Part shown: one piece after another, positions 54,004-63,036 of the stretch
How positions within the stretch are numbered: the first letter of the stretch is position 1
How the letters are laid out: each line of letters starts with the position of its first letter
Origin: Stanieria sp964562685
GTDB taxonomy: Bacteria; Cyanobacteriota; Cyanobacteriia; Cyanobacteriales; Xenococcaceae
Length of the DNA stretch: 64,000 bases
Assembly (NCBI GenBank): GCA_964562685.1
Contig: CAZLUP010000003.1
Span: forward strand, 92,690-156,689
Direction: 5' to 3'
Program-made: the position numbers and the translations under genes
The notes under the pieces: generated by a model
What the model saw: only the letters and a program-made list of their open reading frames with translations
Told to the model about the DNA's origin: nothing
Databases searched by the model: none

Positions 54004-54744
54004 ATGCCACGAATACTTGTAATTGACGACGACCCCGCAATCTCAGAATTGGTATCTATCAATCTGGAAATGGCTGGCTATGACGTCAATCAGGCGGAAG
54101 ATGGGATCAAAGGTCAAGCATTAGCAGTCCAACTACAACCAGACTTGATTATGCTAGATTTGATGCTACCCAAGGTTGATGGTTTTACAGTTTGTCAGCG
54201 ATTGCGTCGAGATGATCGTACTTCTGATATACCTGTTTTGATGTTGACTGCTTTAGGTCAAACTCAGGATAAAGTAGAAGGTTTTAATGCAGGTGCAGAT
54301 GATTATCTTACTAAGCCTTTTGAAGTGGAAGAAATGCTGGCAAGGGTGAGAGCTTTATTGCGAAGGACTGACCGTATTCCTCAAGCTGCCAAGCATTCAG
54401 AGATTCTTAATTATGGACCTTTAACTTTAATTCCTGAAAGATTTGAAGCAATTTGGTTTGAAGAAACTGTCAAGTTGACTCATTTAGAATTTGAGTTATT
54501 ACACTGTTTATTACAGCGTCATGGGCAGACAGTTGCGCCTAGCGAAATCCTCAAAGAAGTTTGGGGATATGATCCTGATGATGATATTGAAACTATTCGT
54601 GTTCATATTCGTCATCTACGCACGAAGCTAGAACCAGATCCTCGTCATCCTCGTTATATTAAAACTGTTTATGGTGCAGGTTATTGTTTAGAATTACCCA
54701 GTAGCGAGCAGCTTGGTTTAGATAACGAGCAAGCAGCAGTTTAA
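54004..54744 (+). CDS. rpaA: Response regulator RpaA (circadian output)
   Basis: 246 residues, OmpR/PhoB type. Receiver with DDDPAIS acidic pocket, phosphoacceptor Asp in LIMLDLMLPKVDGFT, Thr in LMLTALG and Lys in LTKPFEVEEM. The winged-helix C-terminal half has APSEILKEVWGYDPDDDIETIRVHIRHLR. These sequences are near-invariant in cyanobacterial RpaA, the regulator that takes the SasA/CikA signal to circadian transcription; RpaB differs in its opening. No kinase is nearby. Confidence 0.92.
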   Translation: MPRILVIDDDPAISELVSINLEMAGYDVNQAEDGIKGQALAVQLQPDLIMLDLMLPKVDGFTVCQRLRRDDRTSDIPVLMLTALGQTQDKVEGFNAGADDYLTKPFEVEEMLARVRALLRRTDRIPQAAKHSEILNYGPLTLIPERFEAIWFEETVKLTHLEFELLHCLLQRHGQTVAPSEILKEVWGYDPDDDIETIRVHIRHLRTKLEPDPRHPRYIKTVYGAGYCLELPSSEQLGLDNEQAAV

Positions 54745-54992
54745 TAGTTGAGAAAGTAATAAAAATCTTGACAGAGATAGCAGCGTCTTGGGCAAAGTTT
54801 CTAGATTTGCCCCATCATTTTGGACTGCCGATTTAAACTTAAAATAAACTTCTCGGTAAGAATATGTAGATACGATATAGTTTATGCAAAGATTGGGTAA
54901 AGCTAACCAAATTATTTATCAAGTATGGAAAAATAAAGTTGGTGACTGTAAATCATGATTGCATCACTATCAACTCGGTAATATAGTCAAAC

Positions 54993-55025
54993 AGAAGTGC
55001 ATCTGGTTGGTGTACTTCTTTTTTT
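54993..55025 (+). terminator. Rho-independent terminator downstream of rpaA
   Basis: AGAAGTGCA (54993-55001) with TGTACTTCT (55011-55019), nine pairs with one G-T, 9-base loop, then TTTTTT. Position 250 bp past rpaA suggests a long 3' UTR or a small RNA. The remaining 510-bp gap to purH shows nothing else. Confidence 0.85.
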
Positions 55026-55254
55026 CATTATACTTCTGACTAATTTAATAGTTTAGCAATTAAGCTTTTTGAAAAATCTTAAGTTTAATCAAAGAAATTA
55101 TCGGAATACTATCCCTAATCTTTAAATAGGATTGATTTGGTCAGCTATGTTTAGCTTGATGATTGATAGGCTGAGGTAAAAAAAAATTGCTGGAAAGCAG
55201 GCATAATAATTGTGCTGCAAAAATTTAGATTGGATTTTACGGGAGAGATTACCT

Positions 55255-56796
55255 ATGGGGCGTTTAGCATTACTAAGCGTATCTGATAAAACTGGAATCG
55301 TGGAATTAGCACGACAACTAGTAGAAGAATTTGAGTTTGAAATAATTAGTAGCGGTGGTACGGCTAAAACTTTACAGAAAGCTGGTTTATCTGTTACTAA
55401 GGTTAGCGATTATACTGGTTCACCAGAAATTTTAGGTGGTCGAGTTAAAACTTTGCATCCTCGGATTCATGGAGGTATTTTAGCTAGACCTGATTTACCT
55501 GAAGACCGTAGTGATCTGGAAGCTAATCAAATTCGTCCCCTAGATTTAGTAGTAGTTAATCTTTATCCCTTTGAACAAACTATTGCTCAACCGAATGTTA
55601 CTGTAGCAGAAGCTATTGAACAGATTGATATTGGTGGTCCAGCAATGCTACGTGCAGCAGCTAAAAACTTTGCTTATTTAACGGTTCTATGCGATCCAGG
55701 ACAATATCAAGAGTATTTGACTCAATTACGTAATTCTCAAGGAAAGGTATCACAAGAATTTCGGCAAAAAATGGCAGGTAAAGCTTTTGCTCATACCCAG
55801 GCTTATGATTCGGCTATTTCTGCTTATTTTGGGAGTTTAGAAGGTGAAGATTTATCCGAAAATTATGCCATTGCGGGGAAAAAAATACAAACCCTGCGTT
55901 ACGGAGAAAATCCTCATCAACCTGCTGCATGGTATCAGACAGGTAGTGTAGCTACAGGATGGACTTCGGCAGCAAAATTGCAGGGAAAAGAACTTAGTTA
56001 TAACAATTTGGTTGATTTAGAAGCAGCCAGACGAATTATTGCTGAATTTGATGCTCAACAGCCCGCAGCAGCCGTGTTAAAACATACTAATCCTTGTGGG
56101 GTAGCAATTGGTAATACTTTAGTAGAAGCTTATGAAAAGGCATTTAATGCTGATTCAGTTTCGGCTTTTGGGGGAATTGTTGCTCTTAATCAGTCAATTG
56201 ATGCTGCTACAGGGACAGCATTAACTAAAACCTTTTTAGAATGTGTAGTTGCGCCTGGATGCGATCCTGAAGCAGAAGCAATTCTTAAAAGCAAAGGAAA
56301 GGTGAGAGTTTTGCTGTTACCAGATTTAGCTGCGGGTCCGAAACAAACTGTAAAAGCGCTCGCAGGTGGTTTGTTAGTTCAAGCGAGTGACGATCAGGTT
56401 GAAAATCCTGCTAATTGGGAAGTAGTTACGGAAAAACAACCTACCTCAGAACAAATAGCAGAGATGTTATTTGCCTGGAAAGTGGTTAAACACGTCAAAT
56501 CTAACGCGATTGTGGTGACTAAAGAAGGGGTTAGTTTGGGTATTGGTGCAGGACAAATGAATCGAGTTGGTTCGGTAAAAATTGCTCTCGAACAAGCAGG
56601 AGACGCAGCTAGAGGCGGTGTACTCGCTAGCGATGGTTTTTTCCCTTTTGATGATTCGGTTCGTACTGCTGCTGAAGCAGGAATTACAGCGATTATTCAA
56701 CCAGGTGGTTCAATTCGAGACAAAGATTCAATTGCTGCTGCTAATGAATTAGGTTTAGTGATGGTGTTGACTGGAATTCGACACTTTTTACACTAA
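55255..56796 (+). CDS. purH: Bifunctional AICAR transformylase/IMP cyclohydrolase
   Basis: 513 residues from ATG 55255, the normal length; an earlier in-frame start at 55210 would add 15 unlike residues. N-terminal cyclohydrolase (SVSDKTGIVELA; GGRVKTLHPRIHGG) and C-terminal transformylase (LRYGENPHQPAAWYQ; KHTNPCGVA; SDGFFPFDDSVR). Makes the last two steps to IMP. GGGAGAG lies before the ATG. Confidence 0.96.
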   Translation: MGRLALLSVSDKTGIVELARQLVEEFEFEIISSGGTAKTLQKAGLSVTKVSDYTGSPEILGGRVKTLHPRIHGGILARPDLPEDRSDLEANQIRPLDLVVVNLYPFEQTIAQPNVTVAEAIEQIDIGGPAMLRAAAKNFAYLTVLCDPGQYQEYLTQLRNSQGKVSQEFRQKMAGKAFAHTQAYDSAISAYFGSLEGEDLSENYAIAGKKIQTLRYGENPHQPAAWYQTGSVATGWTSAAKLQGKELSYNNLVDLEAARRIIAEFDAQQPAAAVLKHTNPCGVAIGNTLVEAYEKAFNADSVSAFGGIVALNQSIDAATGTALTKTFLECVVAPGCDPEAEAILKSKGKVRVLLLPDLAAGPKQTVKALAGGLLVQASDDQVENPANWEVVTEKQPTSEQIAEMLFAWKVVKHVKSNAIVVTKEGVSLGIGAGQMNRVGSVKIALEQAGDAARGGVLASDGFFPFDDSVRTAAEAGITAIIQPGGSIRDKDSIAAANELGLVMVLTGIRHFLH

Positions 56797-57010
56797 ATAT
56801 GGTTTAAAGATGGTACGATTGAAAGGTTGTAGTGTAAGATGGGGGAAATCTACGCTATAACAGGTTTTAATCAGAAAATCTCTATCCCTCTTAATTGTTA
56901 GTCTGATCGATCAGGCTCATGGGAAAAATTAATTGCTCTCAAATTAATTGGGGGGACTTGAACCACATCAACTAAACTATTGCATTAAAACATTAGGAGG
57001 ATGATATTTA

Positions 57011-57187
57011 ATGACCCAAGTGGTTGTTGGACAAAATGAAAATATAGAATCAGCATTACGTCGATTCAAACGTCAGGTATCAAAAGCAGGAATTTTTGCC
57101 GATATTAAACGTCGTCGCCATTTTGAAACTCCGATAGAAAAGCGCAAACGTAAAGCAGTTGCTAGAAGGAAAAAGCGCTATCGTTAA
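57011..57187 (+). CDS. rpsU: 30S ribosomal protein S21
   Basis: 58 residues. Starts MTQVVVGQNENIESALRRF, then FKRQVSKAGIFADIKRRRHF and an Arg/Lys-rich tail. AGGAGG at eleven bases before the ATG is strong. The 214-bp leader after purH is a candidate for a regulated 5' UTR, as this gene is cold-responsive in several cyanobacteria. Confidence 0.95.
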   Translation: MTQVVVGQNENIESALRRFKRQVSKAGIFADIKRRRHFETPIEKRKRKAVARRKKRYR

Positions 57188-57404
57188 CTATAAATTAAAT
57201 TTTTATGATCTAAAGTCAAACGAATCCAGATAACATTTTGATGTTCTGCTTGGGGCAAAAAGCAAGTAATTTTGCTTAATAAAAAATTTAGCGATCGCCA
57301 TTAAACTAGAAAGAAAAAGGCGGTCGTTCTTTTTATCTAATGTTTCGTTTTTAATTTAGAGATTAAACTAGAATCGATTATTTAGTTAGTTATGGTGTGA
57401 TGGA

Positions 57405-58511
57405 ATGCTGCGTCAAGTCTCGTTGTCTATGATTGGCAGTTTATTATTAGCTGGATTAACAATCATTTCTCCTGTATCTGCTCAAACTAATTCTGCGATA
57501 ATTAGTCAAGAAAATAACCAACAACTTGAAGATTTGTTACGCGAAGGTAAAAAATATCTGGATGCAGGCGATTATGCTAATGCCTTAGTTCATTATCAAC
57601 AAGCAGCTAATTTAGATAAAAGTAATGCCAGAATTTTCTCAGGAATTGGTTATCTTCAGGCTCTTCAAAATAATTATGCAGCAGCAGCAGCAGCTTACCA
57701 ACAAGCGGTGACGATTGAACCGAGTAATGCAGAATTTTATTATGCTTTAGGTTACAGTTGGGCTAATGCTGGAGATAACGTCAAGGCAGCAGCAGCTTAT
57801 CAACAAGCGATCACTCTCGATCCTGGTAATATTAATAATTATCTTGGGCTAGGTGTAGTATTGCTGCGTCAGGGAGATTATGAAAGAGTTATTGATACTT
57901 ACTATCGAATTCTGGCTCTGAAACCTGATAATCAAGAAGCTTATCAAATTATGTCAACTGCATTGATTAAGCAAGAAAGATACGAAGAAGCACTTGATTT
58001 TTTACAAACAGCTACACAAAAGTTTCCTCGCAGTAGTGATTTACAATTACAATTAGCTACAGTTTTATTTTCTCAGGGAGAACTAAAAACAGGTTTACAA
58101 GCTTTACAAACAGCAGAGCAATTAGAACCGAACAATCCCTTAATTCATCTCAAAATTGGTAAAGTTTTGCAGTTACAAGGAGATGGAGAAGGGGCTTTAA
58201 AAGCTTATTATCAAGCTTTAATTTTGAAGCCAGATTTGATCGAAGCACAGCAAGAAATTGGCAAAATTCATTTTAACGAACAAGATTATTTACAAGCAAT
58301 TATTGCCTATCGTCGTTTAGCAGAAATCGATCCGAAAAATCCTGAGGCTTATTATTATTTAGGAATGTCACTTCAAGCAAGAGAAAGAAACGATGAAGCA
58401 ATTGCTGCTTTTAATCAAGCATTAAGATTGTATCAACTTCAAGGAAATATTAAAGAGGCAGAAAAAATCAATAATTTACTTCAAGAGTTAAAAGCTACTA
58501 AAGAATCTTAA
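57405..58511 (+). CDS. Exported TPR-repeat protein
   Basis: 368 residues. A signal peptide (SLSMIGSLLLAGLTIISPVSAQT) and then about eight tetratricopeptide units from residue 43 on, such as AGDYANALVHYQQAANLDKSN and NYAAAAAAYQQAVTIEPSNAE. A protein-protein scaffold in the periplasm or thylakoid lumen. No enzyme domain. Partner unknown. Convergent with a GT4 gene (14 bp). Confidence 0.88.
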   Translation: MLRQVSLSMIGSLLLAGLTIISPVSAQTNSAIISQENNQQLEDLLREGKKYLDAGDYANALVHYQQAANLDKSNARIFSGIGYLQALQNNYAAAAAAYQQAVTIEPSNAEFYYALGYSWANAGDNVKAAAAYQQAITLDPGNINNYLGLGVVLLRQGDYERVIDTYYRILALKPDNQEAYQIMSTALIKQERYEEALDFLQTATQKFPRSSDLQLQLATVLFSQGELKTGLQALQTAEQLEPNNPLIHLKIGKVLQLQGDGEGALKAYYQALILKPDLIEAQQEIGKIHFNEQDYLQAIIAYRRLAEIDPKNPEAYYYLGMSLQARERNDEAIAAFNQALRLYQLQGNIKEAEKINNLLQELKATKES

Positions 58512-58525
58512 CTTATCAAGTTTAT

Positions 58526-59620
58526 TTAATAATATTGTGCTAAAACTTGTCGAGTTACCTCGGCTGTTTTTTGCCAACTAAATTTACTAGCTTGTAATAA
58601 ACTCAAATGACTTAAATGAGATCGCAATTGAGCATTAGTGGCAATTTCTGACATAGCGGATGTTATTTCTTGGACTTGATAAGGATTAATTAAAATTGCT
58701 GCATCTCCAGTTATTTCTGGTAAAGAAGCTAAGTTTGAAGTAATTACAGGTGTTCCACAAGCCATTGCTTCTAAGGCAGGTAAACCAAAACCTTCCCATA
58801 AAGTGGGAAAAACTAAAGCGATCGCGCCCTTAATTATAGTTGGTAATTCTTGATAAGAAACATAGTTAAGAAATTTAATTTGTTCGCTAATTTTTAATTC
58901 TTCTGCCTGTTGTTTCAATTTAGGTGTATAACGTGGATCGGTAGAACCTGCTAACCATAATTGATAATCTTGACACTGTGGTAGTTTTGCAAAAGCTTCA
59001 ATGAGACGATGTAAATTTTTATAAGGATCGTGACGACCAAGATAGAGAAAATAAGGAGATGTTGGAGGTATTTTAGATAATTTTTCTGGTGAAGTTTGGC
59101 AAAAATTATTAACATCATAACCAAGGAGAATTGGAGTTATTTTTTGAGGAGAAATTCCATAAAAATCAGTCACATCTTTAGCTGTAGCTTGAGAATTACA
59201 AATAATATGTTCTGCTTGTTTTAAAACTTGAGGAACAATCAAACGAAAATAATTTGTTAAGGGAGAAGTAGCTTTAGGAAAACGTAAAGGAATTAGATCG
59301 TGACACATTACTACATAGCGACATTGTGAATAAATTGGTGCTTCTGTGACAGGAGAAAACAGTAAATTTGCCTGAAGTTTTTGATAAATTTTTGGGAGGA
59401 AAAATTGAGTCCAAACTAAGCGAAGAAAATGACTAATGCTACCGCCCGCAGGAGTTAAATTATTAGGAATTGAATAACAATTAAATCCTTCAATTGGCTT
59501 AGCAGTTAATAAAACAGGATCGAGCGGGCGCAAATAAGGAATTAAATTAGCTGCATAAGTACTTATTCCTGTTGGTTGTGCCAAAAGAAATGAAAGATTG
59601 ATAATAACTGAATTAGACAA
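58526..59620 (-). CDS. Family 4 glycosyltransferase
   Basis: 364 residues, GT-B fold. The donor site is visible as LYLGRHDPYKNLHRLIEAFAKLP (first half of C-domain) and PTLWEGFGLPALEAMACGTPVI (E-x7-E). N-terminal part (HDLIPLRFP, ICNSQATAKDV) is typical of mannosyl- and rhamnosyl-transferases. Soluble, likely membrane-associated by charge. Substrate unknown. It is divergent from putA. Confidence 0.9.
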   Translation of the reverse strand: MSNSVIINLSFLLAQPTGISTYAANLIPYLRPLDPVLLTAKPIEGFNCYSIPNNLTPAGGSISHFLRLVWTQFFLPKIYQKLQANLLFSPVTEAPIYSQCRYVVMCHDLIPLRFPKATSPLTNYFRLIVPQVLKQAEHIICNSQATAKDVTDFYGISPQKITPILLGYDVNNFCQTSPEKLSKIPPTSPYFLYLGRHDPYKNLHRLIEAFAKLPQCQDYQLWLAGSTDPRYTPKLKQQAEELKISEQIKFLNYVSYQELPTIIKGAIALVFPTLWEGFGLPALEAMACGTPVITSNLASLPEITGDAAILINPYQVQEITSAMSEIATNAQLRSHLSHLSLLQASKFSWQKTAEVTRQVLAQYY

Positions 59621-59682
59621 TTGTATTACTAAAAATTATGGTGATTAATTATTTGTAATTTAAATGGTAAAAGAGAGCCATA

Positions 59683-59706
59683 AAAAGTCAACTATTCGTG
59701 ACTTTT
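59683..59706. promoter_or_regulatory. Operator-like inverted repeat upstream of putA
   Basis: AAAAGTCA (59683-59690) and TGACTTTT (59699-59706), a perfect 8-bp inverted repeat with an 8-base spacer. It is centred about 40 bp upstream of a TATAAT (59735-59740), which fits an activator site. Confidence 0.45.
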
Positions 59707-59788
59707 ACGTTAAATTTTAATTGAGGGAAAAAGTTATAATCAAAGGTTGCTAAAAAGGCACTAACCAGAACCAGTACAGGAGTCTGCT

Positions 59789-62776
59789 GTGGTTGTTCAA
59801 ACTAATACCGACCAACGTTACGAAGCGAAAACCCAGGAAATTGCTAGGGAATTAATCAGAGTTACTAGAGAAAAGGGTAACATTTTTGCCCAAATGCGGG
59901 AAGGAATGCGTTGGGATGATAAACTCCTTGACTGGGCAATGAGTAATCCTGGTTTGCGAGTACAACTGTTCCGCTTTATCGATACGATTCCTGCCTTACA
60001 AAGTAAAGCAGAAGTAGCCCGTCATTTACAACAGTATTTAGGGGATGAGTCGGTTGAGTTACCCTCCGCGTTAAAAGGTATTCTCAATTTTACCGATCCT
60101 AATTCTTTTCCAGCCCAGACTGCTGCTGCTACGATTACTAAAGCTGTTGAAACTCTGGCTTATAAATATATTGCTGGGGAAAATATTGCTGAGGTAATTA
60201 AAACTATTGAACGTCTGCGTAAAGAAGGTATGGCGTTTACGATTGATTTGTTAGGAGAAGCAGTAATTACAGAGGCTGAGGCACAATCTTATTTAGATAG
60301 ATATATTGAATTAATTCAACAGTTATCTCAACAGGCAAAAACTTGGAAGCGACAAGCAGGAATTGATTTAGCTGAGGGAGAACAAATTCCGCAAGTACAA
60401 GTATCGGTTAAATTAACAGCTTTTTATTCGCAATTCGATCCTCTCGATCCTGAAGGCAGTAAGGCTAGAGTTTGCGATCGCATTAGAATTTTACTACGAA
60501 AAGCTCAAGAGTTGGGTGCTGCGATCCATTTTGATATGGAACAGTATGTTTATAAGGATTTAACTTTAGCAATTTTAAAAGAATTATTACTAGAAGAAGA
60601 ATTTCGCAACAGTACTGATTTAGGTGTAACTTTACAGGCATATTTGCGTGATTCTTATCAAGATTTAGAGGATTTAATTGCTTGGGCAAAACAACGAGGT
60701 AATCCTGTAACAGTAAGATTGGTTAAAGGGGCTTATTGGGATCAGGAAACGATTAAATCTTTACAAAATCATTGGCAACAACCAGTTTATAAAGATAAAG
60801 CAGAAACAGATCTTAATTTTGAACGAATGACCCGTTTATTGCTTGAAAATCACGAATATTTATATGCAGCTATTGGTAGTCATAACGTTCGTTCTCAAGC
60901 CTTAGCTTGTGCGATCGCTGAAATTCTCCAAATTCCTGCCCGTCACTTTGAAATGCAGGTTTTATATGGGATGGGAGATAAATTAGCTAAAGCATTAGTT
61001 AAAAGGGGACATCGGGTGAGAGTTTATTGTCCCTACGGTAATCTTTTGCCAGGGATGGCGTATCTGATTCGGAGGTTGTTGGAAAATACGGCAAATAGTT
61101 CTTTTTTAAGACAAAATTTAGAAGAAAAACCCATTGAAGAATTAATTGCACCACCAAAGGTAGGGGAGCAGAGGAGCAGAGGAGCAGAGGAGCGAGGGGG
61201 TAAGAAAAAATTTGTCAATGCTGCTGATACAGATTATGCCCAGGCAGAATTAAGACAAAAAGGACAACAAGCCTTAGAAAAAGTGCGTAATTCCCTTGGT
61301 AAAACCTATTTACCTTTGATTAACGGGGAATACGTCGAAACAGTCGAATATATTGAGTCAGTTAATCCTTCCAGATCTACAGAGATAGTAGGAAAAATTG
61401 GCTTGATTTCCGTCGAACAAGCAGAAACAGCCATGCAAGCAGCTAAAAAAGCCTTTCCCGCTTGGCAAAAAACTCCTGCTACAGAAAGGGCAGCAATTTT
61501 AAGAAAAGCAGCCCAAATTATGGAGGAAAAAAGGCACGAACTCAACGCTTGGATTTGTTTAGAAGTAGGTAAAATTTTACCTCAAGCTGATGCCGAAGTA
61601 TCCGAAGCGATTGATTTCTGTAGATACTATGCCGATGAAATGGAAAGACTAGATAGCGGTTACAACTACGACATTGCAGGAGAAACCAACCGCTACTTCT
61701 ATCAACCAAGAGGAATTGCCGTAGTCATTTCCCCGTGGAACTTTCCATTTGCGATCGCAACTGGGATGACAGTAGCAGCTTTAGTTACAGGCAACTGTAC
61801 TCTCCTTAAACCTGCGGAAACTTCTTCTGTAATAGCAGCCAAAATTATTGAAATTTTGGCTCAAGCTGGCATTCCTCAAGGTGTGATTCAATTTGTACCA
61901 GGGAAAGGTTCACAAGTAGGCGCATACATGGTTGAACACCCCGATACCCATGTGATTGCTTTTACGGGTTCGCGAGAAGTTGGTTGTCGCATCTATGCCG
62001 AGGCAGCTAAATTACAACCAGGACAAAAACACCTCAAACGAGTCATTGCCGAAATGGGTGGTAAAAATGCCATTGTTGTAGATGAAAGTGCTGATCTAGA
62101 CCAAGCTGTGGCAGGAGTAGTTTCATCAGCCTTTGGTTATACTGGTCAAAAATGTTCTGCTTGTTCCAGAGTAATCGTCCTCGAACCTATTTACAACACT
62201 TTCATTGAAAGACTGATAGAAGCAACTAAATCCCTCAATGTCGGGGTAGCAGATGCCCCCAGTACCCAAGTAGGACCTGTGATTGATGCTACTGCACGCG
62301 ATCGCATTTTAGAATATATTGCCAAGGGTAAGGAAGAATGCCAACTTGCTTTATCAATGTCTGCCCCTGATGGCGGTTATTTTATTCCCCCAACTATTTT
62401 TAGTGATGTTTCTCCAGATGCAACTATCGCCCAAGAAGAAATCTTTGGTCCTGTGTTAGCTGTAATCAAAGCCAATAACTTTGACGAAGCCCTAACCATT
62501 GCCAACAGTACCGATTATGCCCTGACGGGAGGCTTATATTCCCGTACTCCCAATCATATCGAACGAGCTTATCAAGAATTTGAAGTAGGAAACTTATATA
62601 TTAACCGTACCATTACAGGCGCGATCGTAGCTCGACAACCTTTTGGTGGGTTTAAACTTTCTGGAGTTGGTTCAAAAGCAGGAGGTCCCGATTATTTACT
62701 ACAATTTTTAGAACCTCGTGTAGTAACAGAAAATATTCAACGTCAGGGTTTTGCACCGATTGAAGGAGTAGATTAG
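59789..62776 (+). CDS. putA: Bifunctional proline dehydrogenase / L-glutamate-gamma-semialdehyde dehydrogenase
   Basis: 995 residues, GTG start fixed by AGGAG seven bases upstream. PRODH (about residues 20-450) with FAD-binding VSVKLTAFYSQFDPLDPEGS and RLVKGAYWD; P5CDH (about 500-985) with EMGGKNAIVV, catalytic Cys in GQKCSACSRVI near 787, and FTGSREVG. The linker near 459-468 is repeat-derived (GEQRSRGAEERGG). Oxidises proline to glutamate. No DNA-binding domain. The P5CDH reaction is NAD-dependent. Confidence 0.96.
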   Translation: MVVQTNTDQRYEAKTQEIARELIRVTREKGNIFAQMREGMRWDDKLLDWAMSNPGLRVQLFRFIDTIPALQSKAEVARHLQQYLGDESVELPSALKGILNFTDPNSFPAQTAAATITKAVETLAYKYIAGENIAEVIKTIERLRKEGMAFTIDLLGEAVITEAEAQSYLDRYIELIQQLSQQAKTWKRQAGIDLAEGEQIPQVQVSVKLTAFYSQFDPLDPEGSKARVCDRIRILLRKAQELGAAIHFDMEQYVYKDLTLAILKELLLEEEFRNSTDLGVTLQAYLRDSYQDLEDLIAWAKQRGNPVTVRLVKGAYWDQETIKSLQNHWQQPVYKDKAETDLNFERMTRLLLENHEYLYAAIGSHNVRSQALACAIAEILQIPARHFEMQVLYGMGDKLAKALVKRGHRVRVYCPYGNLLPGMAYLIRRLLENTANSSFLRQNLEEKPIEELIAPPKVGEQRSRGAEERGGKKKFVNAADTDYAQAELRQKGQQALEKVRNSLGKTYLPLINGEYVETVEYIESVNPSRSTEIVGKIGLISVEQAETAMQAAKKAFPAWQKTPATERAAILRKAAQIMEEKRHELNAWICLEVGKILPQADAEVSEAIDFCRYYADEMERLDSGYNYDIAGETNRYFYQPRGIAVVISPWNFPFAIATGMTVAALVTGNCTLLKPAETSSVIAAKIIEILAQAGIPQGVIQFVPGKGSQVGAYMVEHPDTHVIAFTGSREVGCRIYAEAAKLQPGQKHLKRVIAEMGGKNAIVVDESADLDQAVAGVVSSAFGYTGQKCSACSRVIVLEPIYNTFIERLIEATKSLNVGVADAPSTQVGPVIDATARDRILEYIAKGKEECQLALSMSAPDGGYFIPPTIFSDVSPDATIAQEEIFGPVLAVIKANNFDEALTIANSTDYALTGGLYSRTPNHIERAYQEFEVGNLYINRTITGAIVARQPFGGFKLSGVGSKAGGPDYLLQFLEPRVVTENIQRQGFAPIEGVD
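61167..61193. repeat. Three 8-bp tandem repeats in putA
   Basis: AGCAGAGG three times, plus a partial fourth, coding for Ser/Arg/Gly-rich residues in the linker between the two enzyme domains. Confidence 0.75.
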
Positions 62777-62777
62777 A

Positions 62778-62811
62778 ACAGTTATCAGTTACCAGTGATC
62801 AGTTATCGGTA
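62778..62811. repeat. ATCAGTTATC-type repeat downstream of putA
   Basis: Degenerate tandem of CAGTTATC/CAGTTACC ending in ATCAGTTATCGGTA (62798-62811), the same 14 bases found at 20624-20637. In both places a hairpin of unrelated sequence follows directly. Confidence 0.6.
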
Positions 62812-62840
62812 GGGATATAGCCTACTATATCCCTATTTTT
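62810..62840 (+). terminator. Rho-independent terminator of putA
   Basis: TAGGGATATAG (62810-62820) pairs with CTATATCCCTA (62825-62835), 11 perfect pairs with a 4-base loop, followed by TTTTT. Confidence 0.8.
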
Positions 62841-62930
62841 ATGAATTAGACTAACTGAAGTTCAAACTCTCAGCAAAGACGATCTCTGCTCAATTGGTAG
62901 TTATACTAAATCCTGTTGGTATACATCACT

Positions 62931-62979
62931 TAAAAGTAAAAAGTAAAAAGCAAGAGGCAGAAGGCAGGAGGCAGGAGGG
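62931..62979. repeat. Purine-rich tandem repeats
   Basis: TTAAAAGTAAAAAGTAAAAAG followed by GGCAGAAGGCAGGAGGCAGGAGG, both low-complexity repeats common in cyanobacterial genomes. No coding function seen. Confidence 0.6.
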
Positions 62980-63036
62980 TTTTAAGCTAATTTAAACTCC
63001 CAATCGATAAGTGTACTTTGAGAATGGGATTTCGTA

